Positions 15,967 to 23,448 of a stretch of DNA of 64,000 nt are shown in pieces (position 1 is the stretch's first letter; the number at the start of each line of letters is the position of its first letter). Source of the DNA: Myxococcales bacterium (GTDB taxonomy: Bacteria > Myxococcota_A > Polyangia > Polyangiales > Ga0077539). The translations under genes and the position numbers were made by a program. The notes beneath the pieces are model-generated. The model worked only from the letters and a program-made list of their open reading frames with translations. It did not search any database and was not told the DNA's origin. Location of the stretch: contig JAEUKI010000077.1 of assembly GCA_016793325.1 (NCBI GenBank), forward strand, positions 208,137 through 272,136, read 5' to 3'.

Positions 15967-17445
15967 ATGGCTGACAACTTTTCACTCACCGTCACCGATG
16001 GCGCGCTCGGCGCGGGGCCCGCTGGCCCTGGTCGCGCGCTCGTGCTCATCGGCGTATGCAGCGCCGCGGTGGCCTCGAACGTCGTGCACGCGTTCGAGAG
16101 CCCGGCCGACGTCCTCGCGACGCTCGGCTACGGGCCTCTCTCCGAGGCCGCGGCGTACGCGCTGAGCGTCGGCGCGCTGGGACAGACCGCGCGCCCCGTG
16201 GGATGCGTGAAGGTCGGAACCGTCACCAACGGCACCAACAGCGCCGTGACGAAAGTCGGGACCGGAACGGGAACCGTCACGCTCGCGGGCGCGCCGTTCG
16301 ATCGCTTCGAGGGCCGCATTCGCATCACGCGGGCCGGGACGCTCGGCGCAGGAGCCTTTCGCTACTCGCTCGACGGCGGCCGGTCCGAGTCGGTCGAGTA
16401 TGCGATCCCGTCCGGCGGAACGTTCGTGATCCCGGGGACGAACATCACGGCGACGTTCGTTCCGGGCGCCGGTCCGTCGTTCTTCGCGCTCGAAGACACT
16501 CACTCTTGGACGTCGACCGCGCCGACGTACGACACCACGGCGCTGAACACGGCGCTCGACGTCATCGCGGCCGACGCGCGCGCGTGGCCGCTGGTGTTCG
16601 TCGTCGGGGCTCCTGGCGGCGTCGATGACACGGCGAAGAGCGCCGCGGCCGCCGCGCTCGTTGCTGCGGTGAACACGAAGCTCGAGGCGTACGCAGCGCA
16701 GGGCCAGTACATGCGTGGGTTCTGCGAAGGGCCCGACGTCGCGAACGACGCGACGGGCTCGGGTCTCGTGACGGCGGCGCTCGTGACGACGACTGCGCGG
16801 CGTGTGGGAATCTCTGGCGGCTACTGCCGCATCCCCTCGCAGATCAACCCGAGGCAAGCGCGCGTGTCGACGGCGTCCCCGTACGTCGCGCGTCTCGCGT
16901 CCCTGCCGTTTTCGCAGGACCCCGGAGACGGTGGGCTCGGCGGTCTCGACGGGATCATCGGTGGGTCGCTCGAAGTCGCGACGGCCGCACGCAGCGTCTA
17001 CGACGCGGGCCGCGTGTTCACGCTGCAGACCATCAACGGTCTCACCGGGTACCAGGTGAGCAACAGCGCGATGCTCGCGCCGACGGGCTCGGACTACGCC
17101 GAGGTCCCGAACGCGAGGGTGATCGACGAGGCCTCGCGTGCTGGGCGCGCGAAACTCATCACGTACCGACGCTCGCGCCTGCGCGTCGGACGAACCGGCA
17201 CGCCCAACGCGGGCAAGATCGACGAGCGCGACGCGCAGCGCGTCGAGCGCGCGGTTCGGTCAGCGATCGAGCGCGCGGTGCTCGACTCGGGCGACGCGAT
17301 CGAGGTCATCGTCACCGTGAACCGCACGGACAACCTTCTCTCGACGAAGAAGCTGCGCGCAAAACTTCGCGTGGTTCCCTTCGCCTACGCCAACGCGATC
17401 GAGGCCGAGATCGGCCTCGACAACCCCGCCCTCTCGCAAGTCTGA
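15967..17445 (+). CDS. Contractile tail sheath protein
   Basis: A 492-residue sheath subunit (Mu gpL/DUF2586 type). The N-terminal part has the usual sheath opening (VTDGALGAGPAGPGRALVLIGV, then FESPADVLATLGYGPLSEAAAYAL). A variable beta insertion with Gly/Thr-rich strands follows, and the conserved C-terminal domain contains RLASLPFSQDPGDGGLGG, YDAGRVFTLQTINGLTGYQV and a long C-terminal helix/strand module that links neighbouring subunits. Tube and baseplate genes follow, so the tail is contractile (myovirus-like). Confidence 0.85.
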   Translation: MADNFSLTVTDGALGAGPAGPGRALVLIGVCSAAVASNVVHAFESPADVLATLGYGPLSEAAAYALSVGALGQTARPVGCVKVGTVTNGTNSAVTKVGTGTGTVTLAGAPFDRFEGRIRITRAGTLGAGAFRYSLDGGRSESVEYAIPSGGTFVIPGTNITATFVPGAGPSFFALEDTHSWTSTAPTYDTTALNTALDVIAADARAWPLVFVVGAPGGVDDTAKSAAAAALVAAVNTKLEAYAAQGQYMRGFCEGPDVANDATGSGLVTAALVTTTARRVGISGGYCRIPSQINPRQARVSTASPYVARLASLPFSQDPGDGGLGGLDGIIGGSLEVATAARSVYDAGRVFTLQTINGLTGYQVSNSAMLAPTGSDYAEVPNARVIDEASRAGRAKLITYRRSRLRVGRTGTPNAGKIDERDAQRVERAVRSAIERAVLDSGDAIEVIVTVNRTDNLLSTKKLRAKLRVVPFAYANAIEAEIGLDNPALSQV

Positions 17446-17456
17446 GGAGCTCCCCG

Positions 17457-17915
17457 ATGGCCATCGAATACCCCCTCGTGCGCGGAGAGCGCCACGACTT
17501 CGCACAGATCGAGGTCGAGATCGACACGCCCGCTGGCCCGAAGCGCTTCAAGGGCTTCAAAGGCGTCAACTACAAGATCGCGCTCAAGCCCGGAGACGTG
17601 CGCGGCACCGGTGCGCGAAAGCTCGGCCGAACGCTCGGCGAAGCGACCGAAGACGGCTCGCTCGAGATGTACCTCGCTGAGTGGGACGAACTGCGCGCGG
17701 CGCTCGGCGCTGGCTACATGCGCAAGTCGTTCAACATCATCGTCACGTACGGCGCTGACGGCGTTCCCGTGACCACCGACACCCTCGAAGGGTGCCGCAT
17801 CGAAGAGGTCGACAAGAGCCACTCGCAAGGGACCGATGGCCTTGTGGCAAAGCTCACCCTGAACATCATGAAGATCCTGGAGAACGGCCTGGATCCGATC
17901 GGAGAGACGACGTGA
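17457..17915 (+). CDS. Tail tube protein
   Basis: A 152-residue protein, the expected size for a tail tube subunit of the Mu gpM kind. It is beta-rich, with DFAQIEVEIDTPAG, FKGFKGVNYKIALKPGDVRGTG, a LAEWDELRAAL helix and the C-terminal strands CRIEEVDKSHSQGTDGLVAKLTLNIMKI, a pattern that recurs in tube proteins following the sheath. Position between sheath and chaperone supports the call. Confidence 0.82.
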   Translation: MAIEYPLVRGERHDFAQIEVEIDTPAGPKRFKGFKGVNYKIALKPGDVRGTGARKLGRTLGEATEDGSLEMYLAEWDELRAALGAGYMRKSFNIIVTYGADGVPVTTDTLEGCRIEEVDKSHSQGTDGLVAKLTLNIMKILENGLDPIGETT

Positions 17916-18256
17916 ACAAGATCCACGAAGTGACCGAAGAGCAGCTCGACGAGCTGAAGGCGAAGCACGGCGAGCGCAAGGTGCTCAAGCTCTCGACGAG
18001 CACGCCCGACGGCGTGATCGAGATCGCGACGCTCAAGCCGGGCCGCAAAGAGTACGAACGCTTTCGAAAGCAGCTCGGCGACGACAACAAGCGCGACGGA
18101 GCGCTCGAGAGCTTGCTTCGCGCGCACGTGCTCTCCCCCTCGCGCGAGAAGTTCGACGAGCTGCTCGAGGAGTTCCCCGCGCTCCCCGAGGAATTCGGAA
18201 AGCCGCTCCTCTCGGCGATCGGCCTGAGCGGGAGCGCTGAGGTGGGAAAGTCCTGA
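17912..18256 (+). CDS. Tail assembly chaperone, short form
   Basis: A 114-residue helical, charged protein translated in the zero frame (GTG at 17912 overlapping the tube stop). It lies directly before the tape measure gene, where tailed phages encode the G-type assembly chaperone that binds the tape measure before the tube polymerises. The gene ends two codons after a GGGAAAG slippery heptamer, so this is the product of ribosomes that do not shift frame. Composition (Glu/Lys-rich helices, short linker ending in GLSGSAEVGKS) fits that role. Confidence 0.75.
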   Translation: MNKIHEVTEEQLDELKAKHGERKVLKLSTSTPDGVIEIATLKPGRKEYERFRKQLGDDNKRDGALESLLRAHVLSPSREKFDELLEEFPALPEEFGKPLLSAIGLSGSAEVGKS

Positions 18257-18423
18257 GCCTCTTTCAGCGCGCGCGCCACGACCTGGCCGTCTCGGCCTCG
18301 TGCCTACGCGCCGCTGCAGAGGGGCTCACCGGAGCGGGGGTAGACGCCGACGAAGAAGACGTCGGGTGGTTGCTTGCCGCTGAATTTCTGCACGCGATTC
18401 GCTGGACGCTTCAGAGCAAGTGA
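17912..18423 (+). CDS. Tail assembly chaperone, -1 frameshift fusion (GT-type)
   Basis: If ribosomes slip back one base on GGGAAAG, they read GGG AAA GTC CTG AGC instead of stopping, giving 113 residues plus 57 more to the stop at 18421-18423, about 170 in total. The added frame (18241-18423) has no ATG, GTG or TTG start before its conserved-looking part, so the shift is its only likely route of translation. The extension is helical (LSLFQRARHDLAVSAS, LLAAEFLHAIRWTLQS) and ends 3 bases before the tape measure gene. This arrangement matches the G/GT genes of lambda and equivalents in many tailed phages. Confidence 0.75.
18244..18250 (+). other. -1 ribosomal frameshift slippery heptamer GGGAAAG
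   Basis: The heptamer sits in the zero frame as G GGA AAG, the X XXY YYZ arrangement that allows tandem P- and A-site tRNA slippage. The stop codon of the short form is only one sense codon further on. The same heptamer is used by lambda gene G. I see no strong downstream hairpin within 20 bases, although the region is GC-rich. Confidence 0.75.
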
Positions 18424-18426
18424 CCA

Positions 18427-20193
18427 ATGTCTGACGGCCTCAAGTGGGTGATGGAGCTCTTCGACCGCACGACCGCACCCGCGCGTCGTGTGGCCGCTGC
18501 GCTCGATGGCGTGCGCGTCGCACAGGATCGCGTTCGCGCGAGCAGTGCGCGCGCCGCTCGCACGCCCGACCCGCTTGCGCCGCTCGAGCGCGCCACAGGG
18601 GCCCGTCGCGCCGCGCGTCAACGTGCGCTCGGTCGCGAGCTCGCCGAGTTTGCGCGCACCCAAGGCGCGGCGGGATCTTCGACGTCTGTGTTCGCGGGCA
18701 TCCTCGGCGGCGCTGGGGCGGTGCTTGGCGTTGTCGCAGGCGCTGCGATCGCAGCCGCAACGGCGATCGCTGGCGTTGGCTCGACGGCCGCGTCGTCCGC
18801 AGTGCAGCTCGCAGGATTTCAAGAGAGCACGTTCGTTGCGTTTCAAACGCTCCTCGGCGGCCGCGGCGCCGCTGAGCGCGAGTTCGATAGCGCGCTGCGC
18901 ATCGCGCGCATGACGCCCTTCGACACGCGCGCGGTTGTGAGCCTGCGTCGACAACTCATCGGCGCAGGCATTCGCGACGAGCGCGAGCGCGACGTGATGA
19001 CCGGCGTCATCGCGGACCTCGCGGCGCTGAACCCCGAGGATTCGACCGTCATGCAACGGCTTGGGCTCGCCATCGGACAGATCCGAGGTGCGGGTAGGCT
19101 CCGCGGACAGGAGCTGAACCAACTCGTGCAGGCGGGGCTTTCGCGCGACGAGCTCTTTCAGGCGATCGGGCAAGCGCGAGGGATTCGTGGCGACGCCGCG
19201 AGCGTAAATCGTCGCGTGGCCGCGCTCGTCGAGGGCGGACAGGTCAACGCAGCCGCCACGTTCGCCGCGCTCGCTCGAGCGACGCAGCGACAGACGAACA
19301 CCACGCGCAGCGGCCAGTACTCGGGCAACCAATCGACGACGATTCTCGGGCTCCTGTCGACCCTCGGGAGCGCGGTTCCGGAGCTGCTTCTCGGACGAGA
19401 CGCGAGCGGGACTCGGTTCTTCGAGAGCCCGGGCATGCAGGCCTTCAAGAGCTTTTTGACTCAGGTCGTCGAGTTGCTGAGCTCGACCAGCGCGACCGGG
19501 CGGCGACTGCAGAGCATCATGCGCGGCCTTTCGGACAGCGTTTTCAGCGTGTTCAACATCAGCGACAAGAACAAAAAGGGCGGCCTCGCCGGGATGTTCA
19601 ACAGCGCGCTCGACGCGCTCGAGAAGGTCATCGCCGGATCGAAAGTGCTCATGGGTTGGGTGTCGGCGTTCGGCGAAGGATTCGGCGCCGTGTTCATGCC
19701 GCTGATGCGCGCGCTTCTGCCTGCGATTCAGAGCACATTCGGGCTCGTAAACGGCGGAGAAGGCTCCGCGGCGCTCATGTTCTTCAAGACGCTCGGCGCG
19801 GTGATCGCCGCGGTGATGTGGGCATCGATCGCGCTTCCGACCGCGATGTGGAGTCTCATTGGCGACATCATCGATGGTCTGAAGTGGCTTTGGGACGCGA
19901 TGCCGTTCTGGTTCAAGCCGCTGTTGAACATGTTCTCGGACGGCAACGCAGCGCCACCTCCAAGACCCCCGCCGCCGTCGCTCGCGGGCGCGAACGGCAT
20001 CGTCACGGCCGGGCCCGGACAGCCGAGCGCAGCGCGCACGATCGTGTCGCAGCCCAACGTCACCGTGAACGTCGCGGCGACCGCGGCCAACGGGCTCGGG
20101 CTCGACCAGATCGCAAGCGCGGCAGCGTCCTCGATTCCGCAGGTTGTTCAAACGAGCGCAGAGCGCGCCAGCACAGGTGGAGCCGCTCAATGA
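18427..20193 (+). CDS. Tail tape measure protein
   Basis: A 588-residue length-determining protein. It starts with a helical region (LKWVMELFDRTTAPARRVAAAL) and has a long hydrophobic Gly/Ala stretch around residues 82-125 that could span a membrane during DNA ejection. A Gln/Arg-rich helical core follows, with a second hydrophobic block near residues 455-500 (AVIAAVMWASIALPTAMW). The gene follows the frameshifted chaperone and precedes baseplate genes, the invariant place for the tape measure. It is shorter than Mu gp42 (about 680), implying a slightly shorter tail. Confidence 0.85.
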   Translation: MSDGLKWVMELFDRTTAPARRVAAALDGVRVAQDRVRASSARAARTPDPLAPLERATGARRAARQRALGRELAEFARTQGAAGSSTSVFAGILGGAGAVLGVVAGAAIAAATAIAGVGSTAASSAVQLAGFQESTFVAFQTLLGGRGAAEREFDSALRIARMTPFDTRAVVSLRRQLIGAGIRDERERDVMTGVIADLAALNPEDSTVMQRLGLAIGQIRGAGRLRGQELNQLVQAGLSRDELFQAIGQARGIRGDAASVNRRVAALVEGGQVNAAATFAALARATQRQTNTTRSGQYSGNQSTTILGLLSTLGSAVPELLLGRDASGTRFFESPGMQAFKSFLTQVVELLSSTSATGRRLQSIMRGLSDSVFSVFNISDKNKKGGLAGMFNSALDALEKVIAGSKVLMGWVSAFGEGFGAVFMPLMRALLPAIQSTFGLVNGGEGSAALMFFKTLGAVIAAVMWASIALPTAMWSLIGDIIDGLKWLWDAMPFWFKPLLNMFSDGNAAPPPRPPPPSLAGANGIVTAGPGQPSAARTIVSQPNVTVNVAATAANGLGLDQIASAAASSIPQVVQTSAERASTGGAAQ

Positions 20194-20948
20194 CCGTCGA
20201 TCTCGAATTCTCGGTGTTCTGGGACGACGACCCGGAGCTGTGGGACACGGTCTACCTCGCGGGCTCCGCGCTCCCGGGCATCGCAACTGTCACCGGCTCG
20301 CACGGGCGAAAGCTCGACGTGAAGAGCGCGCCGGGATCGAACGGCGCGCGCATCGTCGACAAGGGCTACCAGCCCGCGAAGGTCGAGATCGCGTTGCGCA
20401 TGTGGACGAAAGAGCAGCTGCTCGCGTGGTACCGCGTCGCGCCGACGCTGACGTATCGACGCGAACCACCCGCCGCGTCGAGAGCATCGAGCTCGAGGGC
20501 GGTCGGAAAGGTCGAGGAAGCAGAGCTCGCCAACGCTCGCTTCATCCTCGAGAGCTCGATCATCTCGGGCGTCACAACCGCGCTCGCGAACTCTGGTGTT
20601 CGCGATCAAAGCAAGATCGACGCGGAGATTCAGCGGGACCTCGCGGCTGCGGCCGGCACAACACGAACGCAGCGCGCGCGGCGCCTCGAGCGTCACGACG
20701 TCGAGGTCAGCCACCCCGCGCTCGACGCGATCGGCGTGCACCGCGTCTACGTCGACGAAGTGAGCGCGCCGGTGAAAGTCTCGGCCGGAATCTACGAAGT
20801 GAAGATCAAGGCCATCGAGTCGAAGCCGCCGACGGCGAGCTCGTCGCGGGCCGTTGGATCGAGCTCGGCGGGACAGTCGTTCGCAACCGGGATTCAGACG
20901 CAGTTCGACGCGCCGCCGCCTTCGAGCAACGGAGGATCGGCGCCGTGA
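20190..20948 (+). CDS. Baseplate/tail protein after the tape measure
   Basis: A 252-residue protein that starts at ATG 20190 overlapping the tape measure stop. The first 85 residues are beta-rich (TVDLEFSVFWDDDPELWDTV, then KVEIALRMWTKEQLLAWYRV), the central part is helical and the C-terminal 40 residues are a Ser/Pro-rich tail. The position corresponds to Mu gpN, or to LysM-type baseplate-hub adaptors in other contractile tails. I recognise no family signature, so only a general baseplate role is proposed. Confidence 0.55.
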   Translation: MTVDLEFSVFWDDDPELWDTVYLAGSALPGIATVTGSHGRKLDVKSAPGSNGARIVDKGYQPAKVEIALRMWTKEQLLAWYRVAPTLTYRREPPAASRASSSRAVGKVEEAELANARFILESSIISGVTTALANSGVRDQSKIDAEIQRDLAAAAGTTRTQRARRLERHDVEVSHPALDAIGVHRVYVDEVSAPVKVSAGIYEVKIKAIESKPPTASSSRAVGSSSAGQSFATGIQTQFDAPPPSSNGGSAP

Positions 20949-22246
20949 GCGACCTGACCGTCGGCGGTGTGCCTGTGCTTCGCGGTGACTTCCTTCTGCC
21001 GCGCGTCGGCGCTTGGACGGCGGACCTTTCGCTCGATGGCACTGACGCTCCCTCGGGGGTTGTCGCGGTCGAGTCGAGCGCGGGCTTTCGCGCGCTGGGA
21101 TTCGTCGAGCGCGTGTCGGTCACCGAAGGTCGCGTCGATCTTCGGATCCGCGGCGGACAGGGACAGCTCGGCCGCGAGCTCGCCCCGGTGGCGTACCGTC
21201 CTGTGGGCGGCGTGCGCGTGCGCACGATCCTCGAGGACCTCGCGCGCGATTCGGGCGAAGTGCTGTCGCCGGACACGGCGCGCGAGATCACCGACACGTT
21301 CCTCCCTGCATGGTCGCGCGAGCGCGGGACAACGGCCCGGGCGCTCCGCGCGATCGCCGCGGCGCTCGGGTGCTCCTGGCGCTTCGATCCCGAGGGGCGC
21401 TTCATTCTCGTGCGCGAGTCGTGGCCCGAGGTCGACCCTGACGGCGTGACGCTGCTTCGCTCCGACCCGATCAACGACGCCGCCGAGCTCGGGCTCGATG
21501 CGATGCCTGCCGCGCTCGTGCCTGGCGTCACGTGGCAAGGGCGGCGCGTGTCGTCGATCGAGGCCTTCGCGCTCGATGGCGGGGCGCTTCGAATGCGACT
21601 GCTCTTCGAGCGCGAGGACCAACCCATCGCGCGCGATCGCATCGCGCTGAAGTACAACGTTCAGCGCGTCGAAGAGATCGAAGCGAGCGTGTACCTCGGT
21701 ACGTACCTGGCGCGCGTCGTCGCACAGAGCACGGACCTCGCGACGGTCGATGTCGAGCTCGAGCCCGACGTCGAGCCCGAGAAGAAGAAGCTCGCCGGGC
21801 TCGTACGCGTCCCGCTGTACGGAAGCGTCCCGGGGATGGTGCTCGAAATCGACTCCGCGCCCGGTGGCGAACCGCAGCTCTGCGTTGTTGGGTTCCTCAA
21901 CGGCGATCGCGCGAAGCCGTTCGTTGTGTCGTGGCTCGGATCGACAAACGCGAACGGCGGCAAGCGCGCGCGAAAGTCGCGCGTGCGCGGTCAAACAATC
22001 GAGCTCGGCGAGGGCGGCGCCCGAAATGTCGCACGCAACAACGACCCGACCGGAAGCGGAACCATCGTGTTCACGTCGCTTCCCGGCGCACCACCAGCCA
22101 ACCCGAAGCTGCAGATCGTCTACACGCCGCCGTCCGGCGCGCCGCAGACGGTCACGCTCGACATGCCGGGCGGCGTGACCGGAAGCGGAACGCTGACGAT
22201 CTCAGGCACCATCACCGATGGATCGCCGTTCGTGAAGACGGACTAG
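20945..22246 (+). CDS. Baseplate hub/spike protein
   Basis: A 433-residue protein beginning with GTG at 20945. The first two thirds resemble phage hub domains (gp27/Mu gpP-like): LTVGGVPVLRGDFLLPRVGAW, ARDSGEVLSPDTAREI, LRAIAAALGCSWRFDPEGRFILVRESW. The C-terminal third is a repetitive beta region (RKSRVRGQTIELGEGG, GSGTLTISGTITDG) like an OB/needle spike of Mu gp45. It therefore may combine hub and spike functions that Mu keeps in two genes. Its TAG stop shares the palindrome CTAG with the stop of the inverted gene downstream. Confidence 0.65.
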   Translation: MSDLTVGGVPVLRGDFLLPRVGAWTADLSLDGTDAPSGVVAVESSAGFRALGFVERVSVTEGRVDLRIRGGQGQLGRELAPVAYRPVGGVRVRTILEDLARDSGEVLSPDTAREITDTFLPAWSRERGTTARALRAIAAALGCSWRFDPEGRFILVRESWPEVDPDGVTLLRSDPINDAAELGLDAMPAALVPGVTWQGRRVSSIEAFALDGGALRMRLLFEREDQPIARDRIALKYNVQRVEEIEASVYLGTYLARVVAQSTDLATVDVELEPDVEPEKKKLAGLVRVPLYGSVPGMVLEIDSAPGGEPQLCVVGFLNGDRAKPFVVSWLGSTNANGGKRARKSRVRGQTIELGEGGARNVARNNDPTGSGTIVFTSLPGAPPANPKLQIVYTPPSGAPQTVTLDMPGGVTGSGTLTISGTITDGSPFVKTD

Positions 22247-22599
22247 CGAGCGCGGTGCCTTCGATACCAACTTCCTCCGTGTCGCGCGCGGTAGTGCGGC
22301 ACGTAGGGGGAGTCGGTTTCATCCGTGGGGCTCGTCGTCGGTTGCGATGACGGCAGGTTGCCGACCGCATCGAGCTCGCGTTGCCATTGCTCGCGCTGTT
22401 GACGCGCGAGCGCTTCTTGCGCCGCGCGGCGCCGAGCAATGCCTTCGGGCGAATTCTCGACCGACGCTTGCCACCGCAAAAGCGCGGCTTCGTCCTCGCT
22501 CCGACGCCGCTTGCGTCTCTCGGACACGATCGTCGCGACGCCCGACAGCAAAAGAGCGCCGACGACCACGATGATCGCGTTCCGGGTCCCGCGTTCCAT
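22243..22599 (-). CDS. Membrane-anchored coiled-coil protein of inverted moron cassette
   Basis: A 118-residue protein on the strand opposite to the late operon. An N-terminal signal anchor (AIIVVVGALLLSGVATIV, about residues 8-25) is followed by a basic, Arg/Glu/Ala/Gln-rich region of about 60 residues likely to form a long helix or coiled coil (EEL-type heptads such as AAQEALARQQREQWQREL), and a polar tail. The layout resembles an inner-membrane spanin (Rz), but also many host membrane proteins. Its ATG overlaps the TAA of the lipoprotein gene upstream (TAATG), so the two are translationally coupled. Confidence 0.6.
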   Translation of the reverse strand: MERGTRNAIIVVVGALLLSGVATIVSERRKRRRSEDEAALLRWQASVENSPEGIARRRAAQEALARQQREQWQRELDAVGNLPSSQPTTSPTDETDSPYVPHYRARHGGSWYRRHRAR

Positions 22600-23045
22600 T
22601 AGCGGCACCCGGTGTCGATGGGACCGCACCCCGACGCACAGCACACGCGTCCGCCGGCCGGCGTCGAGCATCCTTCGCCGAACCCTGAGCAGTTGTTCAC
22701 ACAATCCCATCGCCCCGTCGCCACTTCGGCGCACGCGGGGCGGCTGGTCAACGCGCCCTCGCCGCACACGCGGCCGCACATGCCGCAGTTGCGCGGATCG
22801 AGCGTGCACGGCGGCAACCCGGTGTCACCGACGCCGGTGTCACGCGGCGCGACGCCGGTGTCGATGCCGGTGTCCGTCGGAGTGCTCGAGCGGTCGTCGA
22901 TCGTGTCGGGCTGAGCGTCGATCACGTCCACCACGCGCCCGTCTGTGGCGTCGAACGACGGGCGATCGTCGGTTGCTGCGTCGGGCATCGAAACGGGCGC
23001 CGCGCAGGCACACAGCGCGAGCGAGAGAGCGAAAGCGAAGCGCAT
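22599..23045 (-). CDS. Cys-rich lipoprotein of inverted moron cassette
   Basis: A 148-residue predicted lipoprotein: a short hydrophobic signal (FAFALSLALCACAAP) with Cys in lipobox-like context near residue 15, then an Asp/Thr-rich linker (DTIDDRSSTPTDTGIDTGV) and a C-terminal module with paired cysteines (RNCGMCGRVC, then CVNNCSGFGEGC, RVCCASGCGPIDTGC). This style is typical of the host's own exported proteins, for example that at 54743-55612. ATG at 23045 overlaps in antisense the ATG of the plus-strand gp25-like gene at 23044; a GTG at 23054 is also possible. A lysogenic-conversion or superinfection-exclusion role is plausible; an outer-membrane spanin is an alternative. Confidence 0.7.
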   Translation of the reverse strand: MRFAFALSLALCACAAPVSMPDAATDDRPSFDATDGRVVDVIDAQPDTIDDRSSTPTDTGIDTGVAPRDTGVGDTGLPPCTLDPRNCGMCGRVCGEGALTSRPACAEVATGRWDCVNNCSGFGEGCSTPAGGRVCCASGCGPIDTGCR

Positions 23046-23448
23046 GGCTGACACAGACTACGGTACAACGTTCAGTGCGCTCCCTGGTCAGCCTCCGGAC
23101 GAGATGTTTCGTCCGATCTCGGGGCGACGGGTGCTCGCCGAGTCGATCGCGCGGCAGTTGACCACGCCACCGGGCGGGCTCTTCTGGGCGCCCGACAAAG
23201 GGATCGACCTTCGGGCGTATCTGCGCGCGCGGCTCGACAGCTCGGCGCTCACGCAGATCCGCGCGCGCATCCTCGCGACGTTGCAGCTCGACGAGCGCAT
23301 CGTCGACGTCGAGGTCTCGGTCACGTACCGATCGAGCGATCGGGTGCTCTCGATCAAGCTCGCGGTCGAGTCGGCGAAGGGGCCGTTTTCGTTCGTGCTC
23401 GACGTCGCTTCGGCGCGCGTCGATCTTTTTGGATTCACGGAGGGCTGA
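23044..23448 (+). CDS. Baseplate wedge protein, gp25/gpW-like
   Basis: A 134-residue protein of the gp25-like (Mu gp46) type, a component of the baseplate wedge that connects to the first sheath ring. Family-like elements are RRVLAESIARQLTTPPGGLFW, a GIDLRAYL motif, the helix LTQIRARILATLQLDERIVDVEV and terminal strands. The late operon resumes here after the inverted cassette, and the following gene is baseplate J, the constant neighbour. Confidence 0.82.
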   Translation: MADTDYGTTFSALPGQPPDEMFRPISGRRVLAESIARQLTTPPGGLFWAPDKGIDLRAYLRARLDSSALTQIRARILATLQLDERIVDVEVSVTYRSSDRVLSIKLAVESAKGPFSFVLDVASARVDLFGFTEG

